Positions 35,773-64,000 of a stretch of 64,000 nucleotides of DNA are shown here, piece after piece (the first letter of the stretch is position 1; each line of letters begins with the position of its first letter). Source of the DNA: Allodiplogaster sudhausi (Eukaryota; Nematoda; Chromadorea; Rhabditida; Diplogasteridae). The stretch is from assembly GCA_945643635.1 (NCBI GenBank), contig CALZFC010000157.1, positions 121,001 to 185,000 on the forward strand. The letters are read 5' to 3'. Both the position numbers and the translations under genes were made by a program. The notes under the pieces were generated by a model. The model did no database searches, was not told the origin of the DNA, and saw nothing but the letters and a program-made list of their open reading frames with translations.

Positions 35773-37492
35773 ATATGACGCGATTTGCGACAGAATCAAA
35801 ATTAATCAAAAGGGCTGGGGCCCTAGAAAAATCATCATCTCCGATTTTGCTTAAAAGTTGTTTCTAGGTAAAGTTAGACCCGCAGAATCGAATGGGATTG
35901 GTCTTGGAGCCTAAAAAATTCATTTTAAAAAGATATAACGAATTGAAAAATTGCGCATCTTTTTGAGGTGGTCGAGTAGGGCGCATGTTTATGAACATCT
36001 CTCCGCGCCCAGTAAAGCAATATACGTGAAAATTTTAATTTAGATAGAAAAGATATTGCTTATAAAAATTGTAAAAACATAATTTGAAAATTTTCAAATA
36101 TCGATTTTTTAAGTGCTCTCAAACTCAATGAGGAATGTACATGTTATATTACAATTTACGCAGACAGTTTTGTATGTGTCGTATAGAGCATAAAATTGGC
36201 TTTCGAATGATATATATGGTGTTTCATTTCGACGAACTATGCAGCTTTTGTATGCGTTTAGGTCATGCGCAACAGTGAAAACTGGTGCAGAATCGCGGCG
36301 CGATGCGATATTTGTTGCATTAAAATATCGATTTTCTGTATATCTAGTGATATTTTGTTTTTGATCTTTCTTTTTACTTTTATGAAACGATTAAGCTCAT
36401 CTTTGAGCAAAAAAATGCACTTTTCGACCAAATATTAACGAATTCACACATCTCTACAAAAGGAGACCGAGTTGTCGTGAAAGTGCGTTAAAATTGCTAC
36501 AAAGTAACATTCTTGAAACGGAAATTAAAAGAAGGTTTTTCTCGCAACAAATCGAAAAGCGACTAAAACCATCGATAACATTATGTAAATACACCAATTC
36601 ACCAGATTCACCAGGGATATCGAAGTCGAATATTCCAATTTACACATTCGAATATTCCAATTCACTCGGTGAAAATCTGGCGAATTGGTGTATGTTTATA
36701 GCTGGTTTGAGTCGCTTTTCGATTTGTCGTGAGAAATAGCTACGTTTAATTTCAGTTTCAAGAATGTTATTTTGTAGCTAATTTAACGGACTTTCATGTC
36801 AACTAGGTCTCATTTTGTGGAGATGAGTGAATTCGTTAATATTTGGTCGAAAAGTGCATTTTTTTGCTCAAAAATGAGCTTAATCGTTTCATAAATGTAA
36901 AAAGAAAGATCAAAAACAAAATATCACTAGATATACAGAAAATCGATATTTTAATGCGACAAATGTCACGTCGCGCCGCGATTCTGCGCCAGTTTTCACT
37001 GTTGCGCATGACCTAAACGCATAGAAAAGCCGCCTAGTTCGTCTAAATGAAACTCCCTATACATCATTCGAAAGCCAATTTTATGCTCTATACGATACAT
37101 ACAAAACTGTCTGCGTAAATTGTAATATAACATGTACATTCCTCATTGAGTTTGAGAGCGCTTAAAAAATCGATATTTGAAAATTTTCAAATTCTGTTTT
37201 TCTAATTCACATAAGCATTATCTTTTCTATCTACATTAAAATTTTCACGCATATTGCTTTACTGGGCGCGGAGAGATGTTCATAAACATGCGCCCTACTC
37301 GACCACCTCAAAAAGATGCGCAGTTTTTCAATTCTTCATAACTTTTTAAAATGAATTTTTTAGGCTCCAAGACCAATCCCATTCGATTCTACGGGTCTAA
37401 TTTTACCAAGAAACAACTTTTAAGCAAAATCGGAGTTGAAGATTTTTCTAGGGCCCCGAGCAGTTTGATTTCTCTCGCAAATCGCGTCATAT
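35773..37492. mobile_element. 1.72-kb fold-back (palindromic) element
   Basis: The two halves are near-perfect inverted complements around about 36640. The left end, ATATGACGCGATTTGCGA, matches the right end TCGCAAATCGCGTCATAT, and matches continue inward (AATCGAATGGGATTGGTCTT, CATGTTTATGAACATCTCTC, ATCGATTTTCTGTATATCTA). The centre has two copies of CGAATATTCCAATT. It sits in an intron of the polymerase pseudogene; the matching intron of the intact gene (26967-27199) is only 233 bp, so it arrived after the duplication. No transposase is encoded. Its ATATGACG terminus resembles that of the short MITEs at 2374 and 63064. Confidence 0.88.
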
Positions 37493-38580
37493 AATACTCG
37501 AGAAGCGAAGAACGTAATTCCTATGTCAAAAAGATATGTAAACCGATAATAATATAAGAAGCAAATTTGTATTATTATTATATTTACATACAAAATGTAT
37601 ATATGAGATTTTTGATAAAGTATTTACAACCCAAGAGGGAAAAACTAAAAAAAAAACTGACTCTCCACGCTCCTGAAATTCCCGATAGCGCTCCTTCATC
37701 GCAGATATTACGGCTCTAAATTGATTACATTTTAGACACGCTAATGAAAATATTAAAAAGAATCAAAGTGATTATTTTGTTATTATTTTTGTTATCAAAC
37801 GACAATTGTAGCTTCTCAGATAACTATTTAAACAACTAGTTCAACTAGCTTGATCGCTTTGATGTCTGCCTCTCGCACAACTGCATCCGCCTTTTCGTTG
37901 AACAGCATCAAGTTCTTGTGGGATGCACGGAAAATACCGTTCAACTACCATCTCCAACTGGTATAGCTATAGCGATATTCATAGTTCGGACGCAGGTGGC
38001 TGAACATCAAAATTTTAACCATCTAGATCAATGAGATTTAATTTCCGTTAATTTTTTTGCTTTCCAAATTATTTTAATGTAACCATTTTTTCTTTTATCT
38101 ATTGGTGCGCTTTCCAAACTTATCTTAAGAGTTCATTTCATAATCAGTAAGACTCGCTTATTGCTCTGTAATCCCGGCTCAGCATGCTTTATGCAAGCTG
38201 CTATTGGTGTATCTCCAACAGAAAAACAAATCGATCGTCAAGAATGTAGGACATCCGAAGGAACAAAAAAAATTTAGATTAAAAAAAAATTGATAACTAC
38301 AGGGAGAAGATATCACTTACTGCTCGTAGACGCGATTGAATAGTTCCTTGTAGATCTCCAGAATACATCGCACATCAGAAGCACAGTAGCTCATTAGGCT
38401 CTGTAATGGAATTTAGCAGTGTAAATATGTGAAATGAAGATTCGTTGCCTTCAAAATCCGAGTGATAATTAGCAGCTACTAAAGCCTGTTGTATTAGGAT
38501 GGAGATGTTATTTTAAAAAAATGGTGGCATAATATTTTCAAGGAAAAAGCCTTTCCTTTAATTTTAAAAAGTAGTACCTG

Positions 38581-38890
38581 AAACTTTTCTCGGATTTGTT
38601 CAATATCTTTGAACACTCGCTGCCCGGTCTTGTCCATATCCTTAGAATTCTTTCCCTGAAAGAAAGAAAAATAAATTCCGAGAGCCAATACGTGAGGTTT
38701 TTCCCCTAACAAACACAAGGTATAAAATCAAATGTCTCTTAAATCATATTCAAAAATAATAATCAACATACAAAATAAATGAAAAATAAAACTTACATTG
38801 AAAAAAAATCGATGGACTGATGCCAGTGAATTAAGTCTTTTCTTAAAGCCAGCTTGGAAACGCTCTCTCTCCTGAAAAGAAATAACCCGT

Positions 38891-38944
<54 letters not shown>

Positions 38945-39335
38945 GAGAGATAAAACCAGACAGACAGCGACAGATAAAGAGAAAGAGAGAAATCATGCTC
39001 GAGTACAGCGTATCATACCCATTTAAAAAAGATAAATTATTTCAGTTAGCAAAAAAAATTGAATGTGCTAACAATTCCAAGCTATATAGCTTTTGAACAG
39101 TTGGATACAAAATAAAAATTCAAAACTAAACTATTTCAATAAAAGAAGGGAAAAAATAAATTTTAAAGATTTATGCGCTGTAGTAGACCTTGTAGTAGTA
39201 GTATGCCGCTCTTCCTTGGCCATACGTCGGCAGAGACATCGTTGCCGTGTCCCAGAACAGAACTGATTTCTGGTCCTGAATTTAGAATATTACACTGTCC
39301 GCCCTACTGACGATTGAAAAATAATAATAAAAGAA
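38581..39335. repeat. 755-bp tandem duplication, first unit
   Basis: This unit is repeated at 39336-40096 with an offset of 755 bp. Differences are very few: GGAAACGC versus GGCAACGC, ACCAGACAGACAG versus ACCAGATAGACAG, and a longer GA tract in the second unit. It contains pseudogene exons encoding FWDTATMSLPTYG, LNSLASVHRF and [11 protein letters not shown]. Confidence 0.92.
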
Positions 39336-39645
39336 AAACTTTTCTCGGATTTGTTCAATATCTTTGAACACTCGCTGCCCGGTCTTGTCCATATCCTTAG
39401 AATTCTTTCCCTGAAAGAAAGAAAAATAAATTCCGAGAGCCAATACGTGAGGTTTTTCCCCTAACAAACACAAGGTATAAAATCAAATGTCTCTTAAATC
39501 ATATTCAAAAATAATAATCAACATACAAAATAAATGAAAAATAAAACTTACATTGAAAAAAAATCGATGGACTGATGCCAGTGAATTAAGTCTTTTCTTA
39601 AAGCCAGCTTGGCAACGCTCTCTCTCCTGAAAAGAAATAACCCGT

Positions 39646-39711
<66 letters not shown>

Positions 39712-40096
39712 TAAAACCAGATAGACAGCGACAGATAAAGAGAAAGAGAGAAATCATGCTCGAGTACAGCGTATCATACCCATTTAAAAAAGATAAATTA
39801 TTTCAGTTAGCAAAAAAAATTGAATGTGCTAACAATTCCAAGCTATATAGCTTTTGAACAGTTGGATACAAAATAAAAATTCAAAACTAAACTATTTCAA
39901 TAAAAGAAGGGAAAAAATAAATTTAAAAGATTTATGCGCTGTAGTAGACCTTGTAGTAGTAGTATGCCGCTCTTCCTTGGCCATACGTCGGCAGAGACAT
40001 CGTTGCCGTGTCCCAGAACAGAACTGATTTCTGGTCCTGAATTTAGAATATTACACTGTCCGCCCTACTGACGATTGAAAAATAATAATAAAAGAA
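39336..40096. repeat. 755-bp tandem duplication, second unit
   Basis: Direct repeat of 38581-39335, ending at AATAATAAAAGAAA in both. The near identity implies a recent event or an assembly artefact. Confidence 0.92.
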
Positions 40097-41874
40097 ACCA
40101 TGATTTGACAATAGCTTTAGATCATTCAACAAGTAAATATTCTCCATCAGCATCTGATATAAACATAACATCCGAGACATTGAAGAATACTCACATAGTC
40201 CATGATACGGTCGAGATAGTGCCCAATCACAAGGCGATCTTCGTTTTCACCGTCAGTACCGTCTCCCTCGCTCCCGAAGAAAGGTGGATGTTTCTCGCAA
40301 GAACTTTCCGGCGGTAAGTTATCATTGTTCACCAATCTTTGACAGCATCAGGAGTACCTGAGAAGAGTGAATACAATGAAAAAAATAGTGTGTTCTTAAG
40401 AACAACCATATTTAATACTGTTAAAAGAAAGCTTCTTCAGCACTGATAAAGATTAGTTGTGAACCAGGTCCAAGGCACGGCTCCAGGCCCCCTGAGGGGG
40501 GGGGGGAAGGGGAAAGGGGAAACAATTACGGAATGGTCAGATTCCCTGCGCTTTAAAAAAATATATAGCTCATTAGAAAACCTTTTTCATAAATAAAATT
40601 TTAACAGCGTTTTCAGAATTGGATTAATTGAAAAAAAGAATATTCAAAGTCAGAGAGTGATCTACATATAAATCAGAAAAGATCATTAAAAATGTGCTCT
40701 TACAGCGAAGTGGAAAAGCGTCCAACTGATCTTTCTTTCATCTTTTTTTGCTTATCTTCGTTTGCACAGATATCTGACCTTTCCTTGGTGAGCTAGGCCG
40801 GAGAGTTCAACACGCATATGTTCGAATAATGTTTAAAAAAAGATGATATATGTTGTATATATATATGATATATGTAAAAAAAGATATATGATGTACGGAA
40901 AACAAAATCTAATTCGATCATTCTTTAAATTCATTCAACTTAAAAAAAGTTCCCGCATATTAAGGTTTCAAACTTAGTTCCAACCATGACTTATCAGTAA
41001 GAGCGACCGATAGCATCGGGCAATAGCCATCCTTCAGGCAGGCGACGAATTCATAAACGAAAACGCATTCGGATGGATATGGAACCTGGTAGAACAAGGA
41101 TATATCAGCATGAAGAAAACATTAAGAAAAGATAGGGGAGTCAAAAATAATTAGTGTGATTTATCATCTTTATCCCTCATGTCAATCTTCAGAATTAGCA
41201 AATCTATGATGTAAATTTTGACTTAACGACCACGTTTTTGGGAATTATTTATGTATTTATATACATCGATTATCGGTATATATTTATTTATTTCCTTATT
41301 TATCTAAAAAAAAATTTACCGTAAGAACAAACCTTTTCCTCTGCAGTCCCATCAAATCCGTAGCGAGTCCAGCATTCCGTGTAGGCCCAGCTGGTGGGCC
41401 TGAAAAAATAAACTAGAATACGTAAGAAGAATAGTTTCTTTTAACTTCTTCTACGATGCAAGGGAAAAACAACATTGATACTGCAGAAAGAACGGTAGGA
41501 ATAACAATACCGTACAATTCTAGTGCTACAGTTACCTTTCTGGTAGTTTTGACAAGTCCCACGCCGCCGCCGTCTCCAGCAGCTGCTTGTACTGATGAGC
41601 ACGCTCCGGCTTGAGGTCATATTTGGGTCCCATGGCGAGGAGATGACGTTTGAGAGAAGAGAAGCGGACCGTTTGCTGCCTGGCGGTAAGAGCCTGGTTC
41701 GTTATGGTCGGCTGTGCCGTAGAAGAAGACGATGCCCTCTGCATCAGTCTGAGCAGCGCCACTCGCGGCAAACACCTCATCTGAAATACAAGCGAAGAGA
41801 GAGAATAGAGAAGAACAGACAGAGACAGAGAGAGAGAGAGAGAGAGAGAGGGGAGAGAAAGAGAGGGAGAAAGA

Positions 41875-41927
<53 letters not shown>

Positions 41928-42622
41928 GGGGAGGAGTGGAAGCAACAAATTCTTATGCCATTATAGTTTAAAGTCATTTTTGGCGCCAATTTTAAAGCAA
42001 AATGATACGATCCAAATGAAAAAAAAACAGCACCGGTGCTGCCATTCCGGACCATATTTTTGTTTAAATACAAATGACATCCAATGAAGACACACTTCGC
42101 ACTGCCGGCAAAGTAATTCACATGGGACATATAAACTCGTGCCAAATCCACTCAACCTTAACGAGTTTGGTCATATTGAAAAGTGCTGCATCTTTATACA
42201 TTATGCTCTCTTAAAAACCATTACTACAGAGAAAACAAAAATACGAGTGCTTTTAATTATATTAATAAAAACCTTACTACATCCGACTTAGCGTATTCAA
42301 AAAATTGATAGTAGTTACTAATGAAATCGCCACAAAAACTTCTACTTATTTACAATTAGATAAACTGGGATGGGCACTTCGTAATGATCGTGGAAGGCCT
42401 ACTTGCAAATCACATGGAAAAGTGTAAGATCTATAAATAATAAAGAAATAAATAAAGACAAAAATTTTTATTATTCAAATTAATGTATAGTGTAATGATA
42501 AAAACGGAGAGATTGACTATAACTCATGATGGGACAAATACGGTATAACCAATCATTCGTGATGGATACCGTAATCAATAAGAGAAACAGAAGGGAATAC
42601 GGTATCAGTCGTGGCGGGACCA

Positions 42623-44216
42623 CTACTTCATCTCCATGAGTGCGTTCTCGCGCGCGATGACCGCTTCGTCAAATTGGATCATGTAAGTTGTTCCGTTGTG
42701 CCAGTGCGCGCTCACCTTGCATGGGAAGTTGGCCGCCTCAAGAAATAATGTTATACAATAGTAGAGTACTCCACCAATTGCAATAACTAACTGTTATGCA
42801 GAATATTACACTAACTGTAGTATAGTATTTGACTAACTGCAATACAAATTGAAAAGCAGAATAAACCGTAATAACTAATGGAAATTTGGAATATTCCACT
42901 AACCGTAATATCTGATTGAAATGTAGAATATTCCACACACTGTAATAACTAACTGATATTATGTAGAACATTCCACTAACTGTAAGCATCGCTTCGACCA
43001 TGCCGGCCACTATGGCAGCGCAGTTCAGATTCGACTTGTCCTTCGGCATCGAGATGTACGTGTTGACGATGGGCTCCTTCTCGATCAACAGATCTGAAAT
43101 AATGTACATATATATCTTTTTTTTAATTTAAAGAAGTTACACTTTTCTAAAACTTATTTGGCAAGTGAAAAATTTCTTTAAAAAAAAACAGGAAAAAAGG
43201 TTGTAATTCGAAGAATAACAATTATAGTACTATTTAAACTAATATTATCTCATAAAATGGGAAAAGAAGAAAGATAACGATGCTGACAAGTCCTCGGATC
43301 ATCGTTGCTTCTCTCCAACTTGTCAGCTTCCCTCCCGAAGAGACTCTTCCAAACGGTTCCCTTGACAAAGATGAGCGTGGCCAGCAGACGAGTCTCCCTC
43401 TTGTAGCCTCGCTCGCGTAGCGCGATCACATCCAGAAGACGTTCGCCTACGAACTTACCGTAGTTGGCAAGTCTGCGAGGAAAGACTACGGTAATATAAG
43501 GACAGTCATCAATGAAGTATACACCTTGTATAGAATCTTCATTACATTCACAAATCTAATCTAATTGTAGGCATAATCATCAGCTATATCAACGGAGAAA
43601 ATTAGTTGTAAACGGCAAAGGAATGTTCAAGTAATACACGCTTTTTTTATATATCCTAAACATTTGAACTAAATAAAAGCTGCTTCTTCCGTTCAGTGCA
43701 GAAATAGTGTTTGCCTCTGGACTTGGGCCGTACGGTTACAAATGGCCAACAAAAGGTGGTTACAAAGTGAAAGAGGCCGACCCGGAGGGACAACGTTGTC
43801 AGGGGTCAGATCTATTTCAGCACTTCTTCCGTTGAATACAAAAATGCAAACCTATCATGCAATTCCGTATCCGTGTTCACTCGCTTTTGTGCGTAGCGAA
43901 TCATTTCGGAGAAGAGCACGGCAAACGTTGAGAGATTAACCTTAAGAATAAGAAATTTTCACCAACTTGCACGAAAAAATAGAGCATTAAAACGAATGTT
44001 CATAAATGAAATAAACACCAGGAACATCCACATAGAAAACCACAAATTTTAGAGCACGAAGGTTAATTTTGAACAATAAATGCTCCAAGATAAGTGCTTG
44101 CTCGATATTTATCAAAAGCTAGATGAAAGAAAAAAACCAAGGAAAACAGGAAAAAAACCAACTTCATTCTTACCGCGACTCAAGGTTTTGTCTAGAATCC
44201 CTGAAGATTTCGCCAT
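42623..44216 (-). CDS. trpp-5: TRAPP complex subunit 5 (Trs31/Bet3 family)
   Basis: A subunit of the TRAPP complexes, which act as guanine-nucleotide exchange factors for Rab1-type GTPases in ER-Golgi traffic. Five exons, all in phase: 44163-44216, 43852-43940, 43288-43472, 42981-43093, 42623-42736; 184 residues, close to the 188 of human TRAPPC5. Visible blocks: MAKSSGILDKTLSRGKNE, VNLSTFAVLFSEMIRYAQKR, the core TLIFVKGTVWKSLFGREADK with the following LERSNDD, EKEPIVNTYISMPKDK, LNCAAIVAGMVEAML and KVSAHWHNGTTYMIQFDEAV. The start is fixed by the only Met in frame and the family N-terminus. It lies upstream of and in the same direction as the polymerase copy (about 840 bp apart), so an operon is possible. 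Intron 2 carries an hAT-like MITE. Confidence 0.93.
43694..43825. mobile_element. hAT-like MITE, copy 2
   Basis: It starts CAGTGCAGAAATAG and ends CTATTTCAGCACTT, flanked by a perfect 8-bp direct repeat CTTCCGTT (43686-43693 and 43826-43833). It lies in the second intron of TRAPPC5. The interior (TTTGCCTCTGGACTTGGGCC) is shared with copy 3 in inverted orientation. Confidence 0.8.
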
Positions 44217-46183
44217 CGATGCGCTACCTGAGAAAACAAAAATGAATATAAGGAACCACAAGCAATCAGAAAGTTGGCAAACAGTTAAGAGAGGAAAAGA
44301 AAAGTTTACCGAAGTGAAAAATTGTGTGTGTGTCAGGAGTTTGTCCTATCGCACTGCCAGATTCGCACAGCCAGAACTCCCTAACGGAACTTCCCGGCTA
44401 CGGTGTGTTCGCATTAATGCCCGGAAAAACGCTCTGCTTTTCCAGCTAGCAGCACCTTTTGTCGTCGCTGTAATAGTGATAGGAAAAGCGCAGTGTTGAC
44501 CGTGTGTTTGTAAGATGTGTGATCTTATCTTGGGGTAGTCGCGGTTATCTACTTGTTTATGGGGATTTCTTGCGACGCCAAAGATTCGCGCTGTAGGCCC
44601 GGCCCCGGCGGCCTGTCCCTTGTACTTTTTGCTCACTCTGCCCGATCAATCGATCGCCGGCCCAAAAGTTCGCGCTGACTCGAGTCTTGTCTCTTCTGAG
44701 TTTTCTTGGCTAGTGAGAAGTGGCTTCCTCTAGCCTAAGTCTTACGCGGCTTAGGCCACTTCCGCATCTCTCGGAACTCCTCGAATATTCCAATACGAAC
44801 CGAATTTATCGAACAATTCCAGAAACGGCCACTTCCAACTCCGTGTGTGCTGCGCACCGAGTGCCCGCTTCTGCCATCTCTGATGGAACGTTCTGCCAAG
44901 GCGAAACAGCCTCCAAACCATGCAATCAAGTCGTTAGTTTTAACCCCCGTGATTTGGAATCAAAGTTTTTTTTTCTCGTTTTTTTTTTCTTTTTTTTTGC
45001 AGCGGTTCCGACCTAGAACAACATTGTTAATGGAAAGAAGTTTTAAATTATTTTCGATGATGTCGAAAAATCGCTTTTTGTTGCTCCCTACTTGTGAATG
45101 GGCTGTTTCCTCATCAACCCCGGATCCTAGTTGCCCAATGCTACCGATTTTTAATTTGATGATTAACTCAGAAAGTTCATCGACTCTTCAATCTTCAGCT
45201 TAACGTTAGAATGTGTTTTGTTACTGATGTAACATCTATGCTTTCGTTCTTGGCCACCTTCATATTTTTTCTCCTGAAGTTTTCTATGTTAAGGTATTGC
45301 GAAAGGGGGAAAACCATTTCGGTTTTCGATTGTCGGTTTTTTTTTTTAGCAAAACCATTTCAGTTATCGATTATCCAGCGGTATGTCTTGAAAGCAATAA
45401 CCTCGGTTCTGCATTGCCCCCCTGTTTTGTTTGAGTAGCAAGATCATTGCAGTTGTTGATATCCAAGTTGTATTTTTTTTGGAAGAAAAAGACCGTTCAG
45501 TTACTGTATGCTGGTGGATTTATTTTCTAGCCTAGTCATTTAAGTTTGGATTAGCCAGTGGTTTTTTTGATTGCAAAGCCATTTTTAGTTTTCCCAGAGG
45601 TTTCTTTTTCTCTACAAAACCCTTTTGTCTTAGAAATTCCCGTTTCCTTTTTTCTTCTTCAGGCAAGTAAATCCGTCTTCTAATAGGATTGTCTTTTCCT
45701 TCTTTTGTTAAAGTGTTCATAATGAGATAGAATGTGTATAGTTCAAGATATCAGCTAACTTCTGAGCACGAGTTATTCGTTATTTCTAAGTGGTACTTGA
45801 CTAATCGAGCCACATGATGTGTTGTATTTGTAGACTCCTTGATTATATCTCCTTCGTATCTCTTTTTTTGTAGCTTAAATTTTATAGAAAATTTGTCGTC
45901 TCTTTTCTAATTTAAGAGTTTCTTCTTTTTTTCCCCAAAATCCAAACTGCTCAATTATTGTCGTTTTTGGGCGACTTGTAGTAGAAGAGAAAATGAGGGT
46001 GCTGTATAAGGATGAAGCAGTATTTTTGTATTATTATTATTATTATTATTAGATATATATTATTTATTTATAAATTTAATGTAAACATTTATATTATTAA
46101 AAAATATTAGATATATTTCCAGAAAAGCTAGCGTCGCATGCCAAACTGAGGGCATCTACCTCGGCCGTGGCAGCGGGGGGTCC
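44217..46183. other. Divergent intergenic region between TRAPPC5 and the MATH-domain gene
   Basis: No supportable gene was found. It contains T-rich DNA, (ATT)n at 46028-46050 and a GAATATTCCAA palindrome at 44783. A TTTCCAG acceptor at 46118-46124 lies just before the 5' untranslated part of the MATH gene and may be a spliced-leader site. Short frames at 44340-44640 and 44880-44940 have no partner exons. Confidence 0.6.

Positions 46184-64000
<17,817 letters not shown>

Larger units (their letters stand above)
33438..41780 (-). pseudogene. Truncated, inactivated copy of DNA polymerase gamma (exonuclease half only)
   Basis: Counterparts of polymerase exons 1-19 lie in order, for example 41536-41780, 41333-41399, 40985-41085, 40195-40357, two sets at 39.2-40.1 and 38.5-39.3 kb, 38.3 kb, 37.9 kb, 37.7 kb, 35.3-34.7 kb, 34.2 kb, 33.75 kb and 33438-33505. 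The copy stops before the polymerase domain: no Pol A, B or C motif exists here. Damage: exo I FDVEVC has become YEFVAC, losing both acidic ligands; an in-frame TGA at 40348-40350 replaces the Trp of the YSWC motif; the block at about 37.85-37.97 kb is frameshifted. The first exon is a fusion lacking the intron and most of exon 2 of the intact gene. Transcription is possible because the 5' end and splice sites persist. I infer a pseudogene; an N-terminal fragment of the first three exons would be the only plausible product. Confidence 0.85.

Noticed and set aside
36494..36739. 81-codon plus-strand frame at the centre of the fold-back element
   Set aside because: It reads across the palindrome centre, so its two halves are mirror-related. 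There is no similarity to a transposase.
44346..44636. 96-codon minus-strand frame upstream of TRAPPC5
   Set aside because: No recognisable motif and no splice or start context linking it to TRAPPC5. It lies in the divergent intergenic region.

Overview
The window is nuclear DNA from a nematode. The best evidence is a pair of 127-residue Major Sperm Protein (MSP) genes, a nematode-specific family. Short introns with TTTCAG-type acceptors, several intron/exon genes of clear metazoan orthology and AT-rich intergenic DNA agree with this. I cannot name the species. (GA)n/(CT)n microsatellites are extraordinarily dense and generate most of the long Ser/Leu- or Arg/Glu-only open frames; I treat those frames as noise.

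Layout. (1) 1-8285, minus strand: two adjacent genes that together hold the parts of a latrophilin. The upstream one has EGF, RBL/SUEL-lectin and C-type-lectin domains (8285-5097). The downstream one has a signal peptide, HormR domain and start of a GAIN domain (2775-1, running off the left edge), an adhesion GPCR. (2) 8.3-14.2 kb: repeats, a minisatellite loaded with heat-shock-element arrays, and an unrecognised two-exon gene (11907-12762, plus). (3) 14.2-16.3 kb: two divergent MSP genes inside a ~2 kb inverted duplication. (4) 18154-18897: a small secreted cysteine-rich (three-finger-like) protein. (5) 19.8-44.2 kb, minus: mitochondrial DNA polymerase gamma (34 exons, 1,117 codons plus stop, all phases consistent) and TRAPPC5, caught in a tandem segmental duplication. 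That duplication left a broken polymerase copy (33438-41780) and an orphan last exon of TRAPPC5 (32960-33073). (6) 46184-64000, plus: a large gene encoding an N-terminal Ala/Gln tract, a USP7-like MATH domain, acidic stretches and a long coiled coil, running off the right edge.

Mobile and repeat content: a short palindromic MITE family (2 copies), a 1.72 kb fold-back element, three hAT-like MITEs with 8-bp target duplications, a 755-bp tandem duplication and many dispersed GAATATTC palindromes that resemble heat-shock-factor half-site pairs.

Coordinates of exons were derived by hand from splice consensus, reading phase and family similarity recalled from general knowledge; no database search was possible. 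No plausible prokaryotic, viral or plasmid genes were seen, and no CRISPR array or complete canonical tRNA was found.
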